A DNA stretch of 64,000 bases from Codonopsis lanceolata (taxonomy: Eukaryota; Streptophyta; Magnoliopsida; Asterales; Campanulaceae). A model generated the notes under the pieces. The model did no database searches, had not been told where the DNA came from, and saw only the letters and a program-made list of their open reading frames with translations. Position 1 is the stretch's first letter. Every line of letters starts with the position of its first letter. Of the stretch, positions 49,634 to 61,200 are shown in pieces. A program made the translations under genes and the position numbers. The stretch covers positions 62,689,631 to 62,753,630 of the forward strand of contig CM028379.1 in NCBI GenBank assembly GCA_013146195.2, written 5' to 3'.

Positions 49634-49747
49634 GATGAAGCTTATGGTTTATCCTTCCAGAAGCCAAGGCACCCAAAAGGATACTCTGCCGATGAAGCTT
49701 ATGGTTTATCCTTCCAGAAGCCAAGGCACTCAAAAGGATAAATTGCT
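49634..49747 (+). repeat. 57-bp direct duplication
   Basis: Two adjacent 57-bp copies beginning GATGAAGCTTATGGTTTATC (49634 and 49691), nearly identical. A recent tandem duplication inside S3. Confidence 0.9.
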
Positions 49748-49754
49748 GAAATAT

Positions 49755-50480
49755 TCTTCACTCAATTGGTATCATCAGACCTCAATATCTACTATCCCAT
49801 CTTTATTCAGCAAGCATTCATGTCTGCTAAGCTCATAAGATACATCTAGTATCAGTAGACTTTCATTCCTGCTGATCACTACTTCAGTTTAACAGATTCT
49901 CACCTCTTCTGAACCATTTGATCCAAACAATTGGTTTCAATAAAACTCCAACCATCACTGAACACAAAGTAGTTTTCAATTGGTATCAAATGATTTTCAC
50001 CTCTGCTACATACATTCTTTCTTCTCAATTAGTGTTAGCAAACGTCAAACTCTGCTAGTCACTATGTCTTATCAACAAACTTCATCCGTTAATTCAATAT
50101 TCGATATCTTTTGATCCTACAATTGGTATCAACATTTGGTATCAACATTGTGTTCAATCAACTGATAAACCCATTCATTCATTCATTCATTGGTATAAGC
50201 AGACTTTCGATACTTATTCCTTCACTCCAATGCTTTTATGCATACCTCCATCACTGCTAAATACATCTTCATTTTACCAGTTGATATCAGTAGGCTTCAA
50301 TCACTGCTGATTACACTCCACTTTCCAAAATCTGAACAACAGACTTCCATCTCTGTTGACTCACAAATCAATATTAGCAGATTTCCAACTCTACTTGTCA
50401 CCTTCTCGTGTAGATATCTTTGACTCAAACAACCTTTGGAAATACAGGTAGATTTTCAAATGTATTTCAACAATTGGTAT
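49755..50480 (+). repeat. Degenerate tandem array with PBS-like core (S3)
   Basis: Roughly ten imperfect units of about 60-80 bp, of the type ATTGGTATCAGCAGACTTTC followed by CTCTGCTGATCAC-like and pyrimidine-rich sequence. TTGGTAT or close variants occur at about 49766, 49931, 49980, 50123, 50136, 50190, 50281 and 50473. Confidence 0.6.
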
Positions 50481-50536
50481 CAACGCCAAAAGTGTTTTCA
50501 AAACCTTTTCTGCTTTTTGTTATAAAATTTCTAGAA

Positions 50537-50900
50537 GATTTGGGAGATTGTTGAGGATTGTGTAGATGATTCAGAAAGCCCCGTAATTATCTTCTGGAAA
50601 CAAAGAACACAAAATCACTACTGTTTTACAGAATATTTTTAAAAGATACATTAAAATTATTTTTGAAAATACATTTCTGTCCTAAATTTCTAAGAGATTT
50701 GGGAGATTGCTGAGGATTGTGTAGATGATTCAGAAAGCCTCGCAAATTATTTACTCATCAATTTGGGACGCAAAATTATCTTTCAAAATTGTTTAAATTT
50801 TAAAAATTCAAAAGATTTGAGATATTGCTGAGGATTGAATAAATGATTCAGAATGCTTCGAAAATCATCTTTTGGAAATTTAGAATTCTAAAACCTATCT
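50537..50900 (+). repeat. Three PPT-like direct repeats (S3)
   Basis: Copies starting GATTTGGGAGATTG at 50537 and 50696 and GATTTGAGATATTG at 50814, each followed by TTGAGGATTG- and GATGATTCAGAA-like text. The purine stretch plus TTG resembles the PPT/LTR junctions of S1 and S3. Confidence 0.7.
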
Positions 50901-51407
50901 CATTTCCTATAGGTATGTGTTTTTAAAACTAATCTTATTTTTTAAGGTCATTGATGTCAACTCCTTTTAAATACTGACCTTGTTCTCATTTCAATTTTTT
51001 TGAACATCCAATCGTATGGACATTCAATTTTTTCTTCGGTATTAGAAAACCTCAAATTAAGTCACAAATCTGTTTAGAAACATATTTCCAAGAATGACTT
51101 AATACCGTCATCATGAATCGCTCCCTTCTAAGTCAAATGTCCATTCACACTCGAGCCTTGACATGATTACTTTGCCACTTCGTATATCTGTCATCACAGC
51201 TCTACAATGGATACCAAAACGACAATTCTTGATAAGTGTGTTCTTCCAATAAATATGCCCTCTGAAAGTACTAAATTTTTAATCAACATTCAACCTTTGA
51301 GATTTCCCAGCAATTGATATCAATTGATCTCATTTCAACAATTGGTATTATCTCAACAATTGATATAACTACGAACAAATTTGTCATCTACCTTCATAAA
51401 TCTCTTC

Positions 51408-52253
51408 ATGGTCGCACCATCTTCTAACAGTGTCTTCAGTCCTTTTGTTCCTACTGAATAGTTCTTAATTACCAGAATAGGTTCTCATTCCTACATTCTA
51501 GGACACACGATTCACGGGGAACAATTTCTCCTCGATAACACTGTTGGAGGAACAATTATTGACCTTTTTCACAGTTCTGGACTCGTCTCCATCCTTACTT
51601 TTCGCGAAGAATTCTACAGCCTTCAGTTGATTGATGAATTTTATTCAAGGATGCAAGTAGATAGAGATGGTAAGAGTTTCAATGGTCGCATTCGAGGTAC
51701 TGACGTCATCCTCAATGCCAAAAGCCTATCCAGAGTCTTCCATCTTCCTTCTGTTGGACTTGACTCTCTCGATGATTCTATCCTCAATGAATCATGGCTT
51801 CAACGAACTGGCTACCATTCCTGAGATGACTACAGTACCTGGGACATCAACAATTATCCCTTAGACGTGTATTGTGTTGGTGAAATTCTGAGTCGATGTC
51901 TTCTATTTCATGAAGCAGGCTCAGGAAGTGACACCAGAAGACTTCGAAACTTCACCGTTGTTGTTCTCTATTCCCACTCCATCAACTGGTCTGAAGTCGT
52001 CTTCTCTCTCATCTGCCGGTCTATCTTGCAAAGACGAGTGAATGGGTTTGGCATTCACAAGTATGCCAGGATTATCTGCCAATTCCTTTGCTCCTATCAA
52101 CCCATTCGTTCCACAATCCACGAGGATGAATGCTTTCCTATCACTGGAGACCTATTGATAACTCGAGAGTTGTTTGGCAATCGAAGATTTTCTGATCAAG
52201 ATAGAGAATATTCCTTAGGTTTTAGAACCGGTAGCTTTGGGGATTCCAACTAG
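51408..52253 (+). pseudogene. S3 accessory ORF, same domain as S1/S2 aORF
   Basis: ATG 51408 (MVAPSSNSVFSPFVPTE) opens a frame of 281 codons before TAG 52251-52253. In-frame stops lie at 51459-51461 (TAG) and 51822-51824 (TGA). It aligns with the conserved domain of the S1/S2 protein: GEQFLLDN, FYSRMQ (FYQRME in S1), FNGRIRGTDVILNAKSLS (GWIRGRPISITAKTIS) and YPLDVYC (FPLDVYC), then a leucine-rich segment. It lacks the coiled-coil and Pro-rich C-terminal parts. No lone-ATG intron is evident. It is the only recognisable coding remnant of S3. Confidence 0.75.
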
Positions 52254-53184
52254 GTTGTATTATTCATTTTTATTAGTACTTTCTCAATCTAATTAGAATT
52301 TTTTTTTAAATGGCATCTTAATTCTTTGTCTCCTATCCTTCTCTTCTGTTCTCCCTTCTTCTCCCTCTTCTCTCTCTTGCTTGCAACCATTAAAGAGGAG
52401 AGCTATGACATATCTGTTATAATTATGGAAGAGAATAATTAATTACGGAGTACAATCATTCCTTAAGGAGGAGATTTATTGCGTTTCGGCCATAACTATC
52501 CAAGACAATGACGAATATCAGTGGAGAGTTCATGAACTAAGGAGAAGATTTCATAACTAACAAGGGTCAAAACCAAAATTTCCCTTGATCAATGGAAGGC
52601 ACACATAAGGTAAAAAATTCACCCCTACAGCTGATTCTTTGTGAATCACGCTCAGCCTTTGTGGTACTTCTGTTGAAAAACATTTTTACTAAAATATCTC
52701 TGTTAAGTCTTACCTTCAACAAAGATCCTTTATTTTCAACAGAAACATCATATTTAAAAATGATATCATGTATTTTTTTTCCAAAAAATAGGTATCATAA
52801 GCAATCCTTATTGTAATACTTTCAAAACAAATACTTACTTAAGGATTTGTCATTCTTGCTTGCCAAAACACTCTTTTACATATAAAAATCTTTGTGCAAG
52901 TAAGGACCCTAAAATTTTTTAGATTCTGATTAAACATTTTCATATATCCTAAGTGATCTAAAATGTTTTTCACTATTGCTTTACCTGTTCAGTACTTTGA
53001 TTTATCGAGTCTGTAATAGCAATAGTAGACTATACTAAGCCATCGCTCTTGTAATTATCAACATAGGGCATGCCTTGAGATAAAATGATTATGCATTGTG
53101 GGCATGTCATTACTATATATTGATAAATGCTTTAGTGCTTTGTATATGTCATTGAGTAATGGTTCCAAGCAAATACGAGGAGAT
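52254..53184 (+). other. S3 3' noncoding region and PPT
   Basis: About 930 bp without ORF. Pyrimidine-rich tract at 52320-52380. Polypurine GAGGAGAT directly precedes the 3' LTR. Confidence 0.7.
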
Positions 53185-55174
53185 TGTTCGAATATGTTTC
53201 TTAATAAATAACTTATCACTTTGCATATTGTGAATATTTTGATTTGCTTGTTCTCATTACTGTGTTTCATAACAAGTGGCTAAGAGGTCTCCGTACCGAT
53301 TAGTGTGGCAACTTGTTTGACAACACATAGGTCTTAGGTTGGGTCATCCTAATCTAGTCCAACCTTCTTAATGATGATTGAAAGACAAGCAATTCATATA
53401 CACCAGCACCAGCAGACTTGCTGTAGCATCAAAGGTTCTTTAAAGACTCGTCACTAGTAGACTTTCCATACGCACTAAAGGGCACTTTGAAGACTCAACA
53501 CCAGCAGACGTGATGTAGTGTCAAAGTTTCTCAAAGGATTCGTCACCAGCAGATTTATCATGTTCATCACGAAAATACTTTCAAGACCTACTGCCAGTAG
53601 ACTTGCTATGGTTTGAATGTTCATACTGCAACCAATCACCAGCAGTCCTCTCCTACGGAAGACTCACTTCTCGAATTGAACATCTCACCAGCAGACTTGG
53701 ATCTGCACATGCTACATAGAGACGAGACTGCAGTAGATCAAGTCAAGACAAAAATGTTCAAGCCTCAATGTCATTCAAATCTTTATGAAGCCTGACATCC
53801 CTAATACTGCAAGACTTTCTCTCTCTCTCACGTGGTTCTGTAGAATCAAAAGAATCTACTTTATCGGATAGACCACCTGACAAGTGCATCAATGAATCAG
53901 ACTTATCCTTCAGCGACTTATCATACAGTCTGACAGGTAATAGTTCGAAGATCTAAAAAATGAAGTCTTTTATCCAACAGTTAAAGATCTATCGAACCAC
54001 ATCTTTATCCATTAGTACTCAAGACAAATCATTCAACAGATACAAAATCTATTAACAGATCTCAACGATCAAATCTCCCCGGTCTATATAAGAAATATAC
54101 CTTCTTCTTCAACGTGTGCAAGTAGAATTCAAAGACACATGTGACAAGAACTTCAAAGAAGCCGTAAGATTTACATGAGATCGTCTTCACCAACGTATCT
54201 TAGATCTTCACAGAAGATTGCAGTGAGCTTACCCAGATCTTTGCAAAACACTCTCTGTGGATTACTAGGAAGAAAAATGTTGAAGAAAAAGAGAGAGATC
54301 AAAAACTTCAATAGAGAGAGATCGGTGTCTTCGTCAAGAACCCAGTTTTTGATTTGAGTTCTTCATCCTTCTTCGAAGAACTCATCTTCTAACAGAGCTT
54401 CAGGACTTTATTCCCAAAGTTCGAAGTCAAGCTCCTTGATCGATTTGTGGATAGATTCTCAGATGTTATCCAAAGAAAATGAAGAGCTGTCTGTTTATAT
54501 TGCATTTATATCTTCATATTTGTATTCAATTACAAATGTTGTTGATTGTACAATAATCAATCATCATAGAAGGTCGAGTGCTCTGCACTCATTCGTTCAA
54601 ATAATTTTTATCTGAACGACCTTGAAAATTGTCATCTCATATCAGTCTCTCGTTCTCATCTCCTATTACTATCTTTACTTAAGAATTTGTCTATGAATAA
54701 TTAAGTAAAGATTAAGGCTTGAAAGGACGAGGACATAAACTTTACATAGAGAGTCAAGGATGATGTATTCTGTAATTTATCATTGAATAAATTCAGATGT
54801 TCTTTCAAACGATTTATCTTTCCGTCCTTACCTCTCTACTAGCTTTTATAAACTAATTTATCATCTGAAAAGCTATTCTCTAATCATATATTCGTGCACA
54901 GCCACTTAAGACTTATCTGAATCTAAGTCTTACTATTTCCACTACTTAAACTATCTCAAAACAGGCTTTTGATTTTCTGGCAGTTCTCCAGCAGAGTTCA
55001 TTACTCGGCTGAGAGCAAGTCTGCAGTTATGTACTATCAGCAAACATGCTCACCGTGTTAACTGCCTAAGCCATTAAAACTCACACTTTAAATGTAAAAT
55101 CAGAAATGTTTTAAAATGGCAAAGTAGGCTATTCATCCCCCCCTAGCCTATTTGAGCATCATTGTGGACCAACA
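53185..55174 (+). repeat. S3 3' LTR
   Basis: 1990 bp, TGTTCGAATATG...TGGACCAACA. TATATAAG at 54085-54092 with a following leader. U3 has at least five CACCAGCAGAC-type repeats (53400-53700). The distal 673 bp matches 45338-46017. Confidence 0.87.
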
Positions 55175-55440
55175 ATTACACTCCTATATTTTTAATCTTG
55201 ATTTATTGTTGCCAAACCACTTGCGTGCTAGTTTAAATTTTAATTGATTTCTTAGGTTGCTTATATTTTTAGTTTTTAATTTACTTTTTCCTCAAATATA
55301 ATTAGTTAGCCTAATTTTGGTACGTAGTTTGAGTAAGAATTACGTATATTCTTTGTAGGATCGATAACTCGTACTTACATACACTTTATTACTTGATACG
55401 GTCGGATATTCTTGTCCGAGTTGCGTTTTTGCGCATATCA
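55175..55440. other. Unassigned DNA beside S3
   Basis: AT-rich, no ORF. The tail (GGATCGATAACTCGTACTTA, about 55360-55379) resembles the 3' ends of some old plant gypsy LTRs. That is a weak impression, not an identification. Confidence 0.4.
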
Positions 55441-55560
55441 CCAAGGTCTGACGGCTTCAATAAGTGTAAGTCGCTAGGGTCTGACGACTTTAATGAATGT
55501 AAGTCGCCAAGGATTGATGGCTTTGCTGAGCTTAAATTGCCACGGGCTGGCGGCTTTAAG
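55441..55560. repeat. 33-bp tandem repeat
   Basis: Three full units and one partial (starts 55441, 55474, 55507, 55540) of the type CAAGGTCTGACGGCTT followed by AATAAGTGTAAGTCG. The period is a multiple of three and frames on both strands stay open through it, giving 11-residue repeats. Confidence 0.8.
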
Positions 55561-55706
55561 AAAATTTCCATAATCTGAGTTCTAGCTCTATATCTAGCCT
55601 ATAAAATGATTTAAAAAAAATTTGTGGAACATACTGTAAAATAAGAATCTATAAGAGCATTATTTTCTAGATTTACTTTATTTTGAATATTATGATTTAT
55701 GAGTAT

Positions 55707-55893
55707 TGTTGTCGTGATTCGTATTGTGGTTGTGATTCATATTGTCGTCGGGATTCATATTATCGTTGGGATTATTGGAGAGTAAAATTTGATTGTGGAA
55801 GATTTTATTGTTGAAATTTATGAAAAGATGAGGGAGGAGAGTAAAATTTGATTGTAGAAGATTTTATTGTTGAAATTCATGAAAAAATGAGGG
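55707..55893. repeat. 18-bp and 59-bp tandem repeats
   Basis: Units like GTCGTGATTCATATT (period 18, 55707-55770), then two copies of GGAGAGTAAAATTTGATTGT with period 59 (starts 55777 and 55836). Confidence 0.75.
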
Positions 55894-56199
55894 AGGTTAA
55901 GAAATAAATGTTGTTTTTTAAACGAATGGACAATTTGATAACTCAACTTTTAGGTATGTGCAACGTTTAGTAAATGAACCAAGAAAAAACATATTTCACC
56001 GACAACGACAAGAGAAAACACAAAACAGTAGCAAATCTTGACCCTTGGTCAAACAAGTGAAACAACGTGGGACGACCTGGTTAAAAAGGAATGAAATTAC
56101 GGTGGGACCGTTTAGTCCTAGGTGGAAGAAATTTCTTTCTGTCTGATGTCGTGACAAAACTTGAGAATGGACTTTTCTATGGGAAATTCATAATTATTA

Positions 56200-56457
56200 G
56201 TCCCTCTTCATCCTTACATTATCGTGTGGTGGACTTAGCGTATAGTTTTTAAAAAAACATTTGATTAGATTACTAATATTAGTTTGATATATAGTTTATT
56301 TTAAAATTTATGTGTATATGACACATTATTAAAGTAAAATGAAAAAGTAATGATAAAATGATAAAAGTGTTGTCCTAAAAAGGAAAATTTCAAACAAGAC
56401 AATTATTTTGAGACGGACGAAAAATGAAAGAATGATAATAATTTGGGGACGAGGGAA
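56200..56457. mobile_element. Stowaway-like MITE
   Basis: 258 bp flanked by TA on both sides (56198-56199, 56458-56459). Terminal repeats GTCCCTCTTCATCC and, reversed, TTCCCTCGTCCCC are of the CTCCCTCCGTCCC type typical of plant Tc1/mariner MITEs. AT-rich interior, no ORF. Confidence 0.75.
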
Positions 56458-56459
56458 TA

Positions 56460-56647
56460 GTTATTTAGTATAGAATGCTGGATACATCATTTTTTGTAAT
56501 AATAATATAATTTTTGGAAATTATAATTGGACAGTTAAACTCGTCAATGATTATAATAATTTATTTATTTTATTGTTATTATTATTAAACATTTTTTCAC
56601 CTAAATACTTTTAAACTAAGCATAATTTTCAACCTAACGTGAGATAC
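56460..56647. repeat. Minisatellite, inverted orientation
   Basis: Read on the minus strand it gives GTATCTCACGTTAGGTTGAA, ATTATGCTTAGTTTAAAA and GTATTTAGGTG, matching the unit of 27909-28841. Weakly preserved away from the hAT-like end. Confidence 0.55.
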
Positions 56648-56655
56648 ATATTATC

Positions 56656-56899
56656 CAGTGTTCTAAAATTCTTCGTCTAGCTCCTTCTAGGCGCTAGGCG
56701 TCTCTCCGCCACCGTAAGTTTCTTAGTCTCCGCCTAATCGACCAAGTCGGCGCCTACGCCAAACCTCGTCAACCTTAATTTATTTTTGTAGCTTTGATTT
56801 TATGGTGTGCGGTGACCGAAAAAGAAAGGGGGAGTGGTAATGGTGAGGAAGAGAGGAAGGTAGAAAGAAAAGTGATTTGATTTTGTGGATATTCGGTGG
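56656..56899 (-). mobile_element. hAT-like element, other half (inverted)
   Basis: Terminal repeat CAGTGTTCTAAAA directly after ATATTATC (56648-56655), the reverse complement of the GATAATAT that precedes the left half. It then has a GC-rich TAGGCGCTAGGCG stretch like the one in the left half. Ends at GGTGG (56895-56899), the complement of the CCACC at the G2 insertion site. Confidence 0.65.
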
Positions 56900-59746
56900 T
56901 GTGACGACCCGACCCGGACCCCAATGCGAGATCCCGAGTCGTGCCGTCCAAATAATCAATAACACAAGCATGCATAGGTAGGATTTGTAAAATTCACGTG
57001 GCGCATCATCGCATACGAACAACAACTCGGCTACACTTGGCCGGAAAAGCAACTAAAAATAAACAAGTCTTCGGCGACGTTACAGCCGGAACCCAACAAC
57101 TACTCCTACAATATTAACACATGCTTATAATAACCTCAACGGCCACAACATGCCGGAGACAATAACAACAATAATAATTAAACGAGCTTTAGCGGAAGAA
57201 ACTGTAGCGAACCAAACACATATAAACAGGCTCGACATATAAGTCGGCATACCAAAAGATTACAAGTGTCAAATAGTTAAGTTACAACAACATCAAAAAC
57301 CCCAAGCCAAGTCTACATGACTTGCTTCCCAACGTCCTTTCCAAAATAAAAGGCTAATCGACAAAGTCCAAAAGATCAACCTTGAAGTTACAAACAACCA
57401 AACGAGAATAAAGCGAGTCTATCCCGGACCGTCTCCTCGGCTCGGATCTAAGGAAACAAAACAAACAAATAGGGTAAGTCGAAAGACTTAGTAAGTTACT
57501 ACAATGCATGTTCATGTTATAGCATGACATTTATCTCAATTATGGAACATGATCATCATATAGCACTTAACACAATAACCACATAAGTGCGGGAAAGTAA
57601 ATCATACAAGTAGGATATGATATAGTCACGGCCGCTTCGTAGCTCCTGCAATAAACTTTATTATACTTTATCGTGCAACATCGATGCTCTGTGAATGCAT
57701 CGACTTTCATCAAGTACCACTCGATCTAGATAGCAAGCCAATGCGGCACTTATTGATACGGCAAGGGGGGCTACTTCCCCATTGCGGCCAACAATGGAGG
57801 TGTGTGTGAGGTCCCAGGTGCGGCGATCCATAGCGAGCACGAATCCCATAATTCGTGAAGGCGATGCATCGTCCCACCCTGACTTAATAAACAAACCAAA
57901 TAATGCCAGCTGGACTCAATGTGATGCACAAGTAGATATTTACTTGACTAAACCAATTAAGGACCGAATTCGACAAGAGCGACTCGACCAACCAAGTAGG
58001 GTATTAATCTCTACCATAAAATCATATCAAGGCAAATAAATTGCACAAAACCAACCTTTCATAACAACTTGTTATACACAATCAAACCAAGCTCATACTT
58101 GAGTAAACCAAATCGAACGGTGTCCAAACTTCGTAGGGATTGAAACTAGAGTTCAACGTGTTCAAATATTCCCTAGAGTCGACTCCGTTGAGTCTCTTCT
58201 CTAAATTCCCAATTTTGGAGATATTGAAGCTATGTGCTTCATAACCCAACCTAGGTCATTTCTAGGTTCAACAAGGTTGTAAATTCACCAAGGCATCATA
58301 ATGTGATCCATGTTCATCATAGAGTCCAAAATTGAGGATCTAACACATAACACTTTAACAACATTTCAAGAAGGCATAAACTAGGGCATTCACACATATC
58401 AATACTTCCATCACAAATATAATACATGGCTTTAACATGTTCAAAACCTTAAATAGACAAGATGGAAGAGTATTATAAACATTCATAGGTAAGAAATCAT
58501 CCTAATCATGCTCCTAGCAAGCTCACACTTTCAACATACAAGAAGATAGCATAGGAAGCATAAAAGTGTCCTCATTGACCTCAATCACCATAGGCTTTGT
58601 TTCCTTAGGATCAATGAGAACTAAAAGAAGAAGAAGAAGAAGGTAACTTACTTGTTATACTACACCAAAGAAAGCAATGAAAGAAACCAATCGGATGGAA
58701 ATGCTCTACTCTTTGAGCTCTACAACTTTAATGAAAGTAGCTTGGGCAAATGAGGAATGGATGAGGGAAGATGGAGATGAGAACCTCAAGAAACCATGGA
58801 AGAGTCTTGGAGAAGATGAAATCTCGTTTTTGGAGAGTGAGGGTGAGAAATGAGAGTCAAAAATCTGAAATGTGGCTTATATTAGTCTAAAATTTGAGTG
58901 GGACAAGTGTCAACAACTTGTGGTCCCTTTTCTAAGCTGATTTTGTGGCTTAAAGACCCACTAATGAACTCTTAATCCATCATTAAAATTAGTTAGGGAG
59001 GTTAGGACTTAAGTGGGAAGGGTTAGGGAGGTTTAGGATAGGTTTAGATAGGGGTTCAAGGAGTACAAGTCGTCCAATTCGAAGCAGAGAAAATTTCCGT
59101 AGCACACCGGCATGTTGAGGCGGGCGCCTCAGCATGCCCAGCGGCGCCTCATGCGAGGCTGATTCCAAGTTCAGACCACTTTGTAATTGCTCCCAGCATC
59201 TGAGGCGGGCGCCTCACAAGGTGCCAGGCGGGCGCCTCGGGCACTGAACCTCCAAAACTTGATTAAAACTTGATCTAAATGGTCCCAAACTTATGGGCAA
59301 CCATTCTAAGGTCTAACCCTACTCAAAACGAGTCGGAAACGCACCCGAACAACCCCCGGAACAAGATAGAACAAGGCCCGAATCACGCGACGAATGATCA
59401 ACGAATCAAACTACAATCAAACACCAATCAAACTAGAATATCTTGGACATGAAAGAAACTTGTTTCAACATGGTTAAGACCTCAATATAAGGCCAAGAAC
59501 TCAACGAACACTTCGTACGACGAAAAAGAAGCAAATACGAGCACGAGGGAATCGCTAAGGCCAAAATCAAGCGATCAAACCGGCGATTCAACAAGCAAGT
59601 TTATATGATTCTAAACATGTTAAGGACTTCATGAATGACTTATAAATGATTCTAAAACATTTATATACCAAGTAAACATGCTCACAATCAACCAGAAAGT
59701 AAGAAGACAAGCATACAATGCACATGCAAGAATACGGGGCGTTACA
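56900..59746 (-). repeat. G2 3' LTR
   Basis: 2847 bp; reads TGTAACGCCCC...GGGTCGTCACA on the minus strand, then CCACC. Nearly the same sequence as the left LTR (29411-32252). Preceded by PPT AAAGGAGGGGAGAG (59747-59760, minus strand). Confidence 0.9.
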
Positions 59747-61200
59747 CTCTCCCCTCCTTTAGGAATTTAGTCCCTAAATTCTTACCAAGTTCGTCAAACA
59801 AATGTGGATGCTTCTCGCGCATCTCCGCTTCCGTTTCCCAAGTCGCTTCTTCGATGTTGTGGTTCCTCCAAAGAACTTTGACTAAGGGAATTCTCTTGGT
59901 TCGTAGCACTTGCTCTTTGGTATCCAAAATCTTCACGGGCTTTTCAACGTAAGACATATCCGGCTCAAACGTTATCTCTTCATACTCAAGCACATGGGAC
60001 TCATCTTTCAGATACTTTCGCAACATGGAAACATGGAATACATTATGAGTCTCCGAAAGTGAAGGTGGCAATGCAATACGATACGCCAACAACCCAACTC
60101 TCTCCAAAACCTCGAATGGACCAATGTACCTCGGTGTAAGCTTCCCTTTCTTGCCGAATCTCTTAGTACCTCTCCTCGGTGTTACCTTCAAGAACACGTA
60201 ATCACCCACTTGGAACTCAAGGTCTCGTCTTCGATTGTCTGCATAACTCTTTTGTCGACTTTGAGCGGTGCGCAAACGATCTCTAATCAACTTCACGCTC
60301 TCAGCCCAGCATTGCACTAACTCGGAACCCCAAGTTTCGCCTCTCAACTTCATCCCAACAAATTGGTGATCTACACTTACGTCCATACAAAGCTTCATAC
60401 GGCGCCATCTTGATACTTGGTGATAGGCGTTGTTATACGCAAACTTCGGCTAAAGGTAAGTGAGAATCGCTTCCCCTTGAAATCCACGGCACAAGCTGCA
60501 TATCCTCCAAAATCTGAATCAATCGCTCGGACTGGCCATCCGTTTGTGGATGAAAAGGTGTACTGAAGTCTAATCTGGTCCCCAAGGCTTCCTGCAACGA
60601 CTTCCAAAATCTAGATGTAAACCTCGGATCTCTATCGGATACAATACTCACAGGTACGCCATGAAGTCTCACGATCTCCTGAATATACAAAGCTGCCAAC
60701 TGAGTCAACGAATAAGTGATCGCGATCGGAATAAAGTGTGCGGAACTTAGTCAATCTCGACTATAACCCACACTTGCATTAAAACCTCTCGCGTCTTGCA
60801 ACCATCACAAAATCCATAGTAATGAACTCCCACTTCCATTCAGGAATCTCAGTGGGTGTAGAAATCCACGAGGCCTCGATGCTCGGCCTTAACCTGTGAC
60901 AAGTCAAACACTTTGACACATACTCATAATTTCTCTCTTCATGCCTTTCCACCAAAATTGTCTTTTCAAGTCTAAGTACATCTTCGTGCTCCCGGGTGAA
61001 TGGTATACTTCGTTTTATGAGCCTCATCAAGAACCAACCTCTTCAATTCGGTATTACAAAGGAACACAAATCCTACCTCGAAATGTCAAAGTACCACCAG
61101 CTATTAATCACAATCGAGGCGATACATTCTCACCATCCATCAATAATTTTCTTCAATTCGGGATCATTCCCTTGCGCTTCTCTAATTTTCCCAAATAAAA
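59742..61200 (-). pseudogene. pol: G2 integrase (right copy)
   Basis: Zinc region CLTCHRLR and core TMDFVM (60780-61030), then IVSDRDPRFTSRFWKSLQ and HPQTDGQSERLIQ (60433-60708) supplying D and E. An intact 218-codon C-terminal frame (59742-60398) has GDYVFLKVTPRRG, GPFEVLERVG and the degenerate chromodomain-like tail (LVKVLWRNHNIEEATWE, HPHLF). It reads through the PPT; its stop TAA uses the first bases of the LTR (59742-59744). Frameshifts separate the parts. Confidence 0.87.

Larger units (their letters stand above)
46033..51407 (+). other. S3 internal noncoding region
   Basis: About 5.4 kb, AT-rich. The longest ORF is 99 codons without recognisable motifs, and no retroviral-type domain is seen. 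A TATAAATAGA box lies at 48421-48430 in a slightly GC-richer block (about 48180-48480) that may be a captured promoter or an old LTR piece (inference). Degenerate repeats occupy 49634-50900. Many TTGGTAT motifs resemble the PBS core. Confidence 0.7.
45338..55174 (+). mobile_element. S3: Sirevirus-like LTR element lacking gag-pol
   Basis: 3' LTR at 53185-55174; the matching 5' LTR end is at 45338-46017, the rest lying beyond S2 and the gap. LTRs start TGTTCGAATATG and end TGGACCAACA. A canonical PBS and a PPT (GAGGAGAT before 53185) are present. The 7.2-kb internal region has no gag, protease, integrase or RT motif in any frame I read; only an accessory ORF with the Sirevirus domain (51408-52253). 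This fits a large retrotransposon derivative moved in trans. The 3' flank is ATTAC (55175-55179). Confidence 0.78.

Noticed and set aside
49635..49838. 67-residue ORF with an internal repeat
   Set aside because: The repeat is the 57-bp (multiple of three) duplication, which keeps any frame open; no other coding sign.
55441..55560. CRISPR-like array
   Set aside because: Units are contiguous and diverged with no spacers, and the setting is a plant nuclear genome.
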